Assembly: GCA_032433765.1 (NCBI GenBank)
Contig: JAVIAB010000159.1
Coordinates: forward strand, 248,001 to 312,000
Source: Megaustenia siamemsis
Lineage: Eukaryota > Mollusca > Gastropoda > Stylommatophora > Ariophantidae
Direction of reading: 5' to 3'
Length of the DNA: 64,000 bases
Position 1 is the stretch's first letter. The number at the start of each line of letters is the position of its first letter. This document shows, in pieces, positions 62,476 through 64,000 of the stretch. Below the pieces are notes generated by a model. The model was not told the origin of the DNA. It searched no databases and saw nothing but the letters and a program-made list of their open reading frames with translations. Position numbers and translations under genes: made by a program.

Positions 62476-63545
62476 TTTGATAAAATATGTGACGTGGTAA
62501 GATCATGTTCCTTCATGTTGCTATGACTGCCTTCGAAACATCTGGAGAAGAGCTCTCTGAAAGTAGACCTGTACTTGGTGCTCATTTTGTAGTACACGAA
62601 GATGTTGACGCTGGAGTTGATGTTCTCGCAGGTCATCACGACAGACCAACACGTGTTGTAAATGTTGAACAATCTGCCTCCTAAAGTCATCTCTGAGATA
62701 ACTGGTGTTACCAAAGCGACAACAAAGGAAGGCGTGTAAGACACCACTAAAACACTGGCAATGAAAACAACCATAGTTATGGTAGCTCTGTCACGTTTAG
62801 ACATAGACTTGGCCTTCTCAAGGTCAACGTTCGCCGCTTGTCTCCAGGCGTTTTTCTGTTTTAGTTTGTAGACTAAGATCAAGGTGAAGGTTAGAACAGA
62901 CAAGAAACCGAATATTGCAAAGAACGAGTGCGTGGAATATACAATGGCCATGGAAATATAGTGATATTCTGTGAAGTCAAGACCTAGAAGGGAACGGTTC
63001 AATTCCGGGTAGTACTTCCAGTCAATGTAAGATGTGAAGTAGACCGGGGCTGGTGATAACAAGGTGAACGTGTAGATAACGATGATAACAGTGGCGGTTC
63101 TTCTGGGAGTGATAATTCGTTTGATGTGGAGAGGGAAGACAACACAGAGACACCTCTCGGCGGTGATAAATGAGGTTGTCAGACACGTGATTCTGGCAAA
63201 CATTCCCCGTGCCGCTCCTGCTGTTTGGTATTGAAATTCTTCGTAAACAATCGGCAGGTCCAAGTCAACAAACAACGGGTTAATGAAGATGTTAAATAAT
63301 TGTTGAGATATTAAACTACAGAAGTCAGAGATGGCGAGAGAGAAGAAGCTAATGTTGATGGTTGTGTCCAGACCTTGTCTATAGAACACGATCATGTTGA
63401 TAACATTAGTTACTGTTCCAAAAACACTGATAACATTACACAAAATAGAATAATTGATAAGTGATACAATGTAACTCTGACTGTCACTGATAACTTTGGT
63501 CATGTGTCTGTCAGAAATGTTGAATGTCACTTTCAGCTCTCTCAT
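62466..63545 (-). CDS. Rhodopsin-like GPCR, gastropod chemosensory-receptor type
   Basis: 359 codons, uninterrupted, with seven hydrophobic segments at about residues 31-55, 62-86, 110-137, 150-170, 195-227, 254-279 and 292-319. Class A landmarks: GTVTN (N47) in TM1, LAISD (D74) in TM2, ERC at 130-132 in place of DRY, VVSYTP in TM6, and NIFVY (314-318) in place of NPxxY. Sequons N9 and N183 face outside. SFITAERCLCVVFPL and NSSVNIFVYY match the chemosensory receptor family of heterobranch gastropods as I know it; ligand unknown. Acts in the plasma membrane of sensory cells (inferred). There is no Cys at position 3.25 or in loop 2, so the usual disulfide is missing. An in-frame TGA lies 15 bases before the ATG, which supports this start; a three-codon upstream ORF overlaps it. 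The last codons (KTR-stop) lie in satellite sequence. Apparently single-exon. Confidence 0.85.
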   Translation of the reverse strand: MRELKVTFNISDRHMTKVISDSQSYIVSLINYSILCNVISVFGTVTNVINMIVFYRQGLDTTINISFFSLAISDFCSLISQQLFNIFINPLFVDLDLPIVYEEFQYQTAGAARGMFARITCLTTSFITAERCLCVVFPLHIKRIITPRRTATVIIVIYTFTLLSPAPVYFTSYIDWKYYPELNRSLLGLDFTEYHYISMAIVYSTHSFFAIFGFLSVLTFTLILVYKLKQKNAWRQAANVDLEKAKSMSKRDRATITMVVFIASVLVVSYTPSFVVALVTPVISEMTLGGRLFNIYNTCWSVVMTCENINSSVNIFVYYKMSTKYRSTFRELFSRCFEGSHSNMKEHDLTTSHILSKTR

Positions 63546-63669
63546 AATTTCATTGATTCAAACATTTCTTTAAAATAACTAATTCACAATGTTATTGTCT
63601 TAAACTTCTTCTTCTTTCCTTTCTCATTTTCTTTCAAAGTCGAGGAGAGATATCATTGACGGCCTTTTG
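63546..63669. other. 5' flank of the GPCR gene
   Basis: AT-rich on the receptor side. On the minus strand an ATG eight bases upstream of the start opens ATG AAA TTA TGA, overlapping the true start. No TATA box or convincing splice acceptor is visible. Confidence 0.4.
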
Positions 63670-63853
63670 CTCTTCTGTTGGCCTCTGCTGCTACGTGTCC
63701 TAGTGTTTCTAGTAGTCCATCAATTCATGTTTGTTCATGGCTGACTCTTGAGTCGTGTTCTCTCTTCTGTTGGCCTCTGCTGCTACGTGTCCTAGTGTTT
63801 CTAGTAGTCCATCAATTCATGTTTGTTCATGGCTGACTCTTGAGTCTTGTTCT
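63670..63853. repeat. 92-bp tandem duplication (2 units)
   Basis: Two almost identical copies starting CTCTTCTGTTGGCCTCTGCT at 63,670 and 63,762, differing at about one base (GTCGTGTT against GTCTTGTT). The minus strand of the unit reads IDGLLETLGHVAAEANRR, which could be LINE tail, but the match is weak. Confidence 0.85.
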
Positions 63854-64000
63854 CTCTTTGTTTATTACAAATTCGTTTATGTTTTAGTCGGTCTGTCTTA
63901 TCACGTGGTCAGTCCATGTTATCTATTGTTTCTGTATATATTCTGTGCCGGAAATGATTGCTTCATTACAATTGTTTTCCCTCAGTCCATCGTTTCTGAT
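63854..64000 (-). other. Possible LINE C-terminal scrap at the window edge
   Basis: One minus-strand frame reads ITWTDHVIRQTD, resembling the W-HV-R segment of LINE tails. Stops follow at once. Too short to assign. Confidence 0.25.

Overview
The window is eukaryotic and metazoan. It holds one intact gene, nested and truncated non-LTR retrotransposons (LINEs), a tRNA-derived SINE, and about 45 kb of tandem repeats. The gene is a single-exon rhodopsin-like GPCR on the minus strand (62,466-63,545) that reads like the chemosensory receptors of heterobranch gastropods (sea slugs, Aplysia). I therefore infer a mollusc of that kind, but the species cannot be fixed from the sequence.

Layout. 1-33,364: one superarray of a 42-bp repeat with four embedded 40-bp blocks and about 30 periodic 60-bp junction units. 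33,365-48,248: seven more tandem arrays (units 76, 51, 56, 68, 54/58, 40 and 61 bp) separated by short single-copy stretches. 48,249-49,319: mostly unassigned, with a small reverse-strand LINE scrap. 49,320-49,684: RTE-like reverse transcriptase fragment, broken by a truncated I-superfamily LINE with EN, RT and RNase H (49,685-52,863). 52,942-57,958: 39-bp and 19-23-bp arrays. 58,024-58,200: a 44-bp array. 58,362-60,095: minus-strand RTE-like fragments, one carrying a SINE with a target-site duplication. 60,096-62,133: unassigned sequence with an (AT)n, a purine tract and an LTR-like end. 62,134-62,475: an outlier of the 21-bp satellite that runs into the last codons of the GPCR.

Main result. 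The arrays in 1-48,248 are not unrelated satellites. Translated on the plus strand, each unit is a conserved piece of one APE-type (RTE/CFDP2-like) LINE polyprotein, and the pieces come in protein order: endonuclease WTSLDDNTRNQID (40/42 bp), the EN-RT linker (76 bp), RT KSPGSDDIPAELIQ (51 bp), RT IPKKGNLKLCSNYRTI (56 bp), RT RGTRDHIFNMRNI (68 bp), RT thumb YEYLGSVVTNNGDC (54/58 bp), tail HIRGRPRR (40 bp), and tail DLARDRDSFRW (61 bp). The single-copy stretches between arrays encode the connecting LINE segments, including SHASK, FIDY and HADD. Collapsing each array to one unit leaves about 2.25 kb (about 750 codons), a plausible distance from the NQID motif of such an endonuclease to the C-terminus. 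One LINE copy has apparently been inflated at eight separate points into 48 kb of satellite DNA. I know of no described precedent, but I could not search.

No rRNA, canonical tRNA, CRISPR or bacterial genes were seen. The very long open frames in the arrays are by-products of unit lengths divisible by three.
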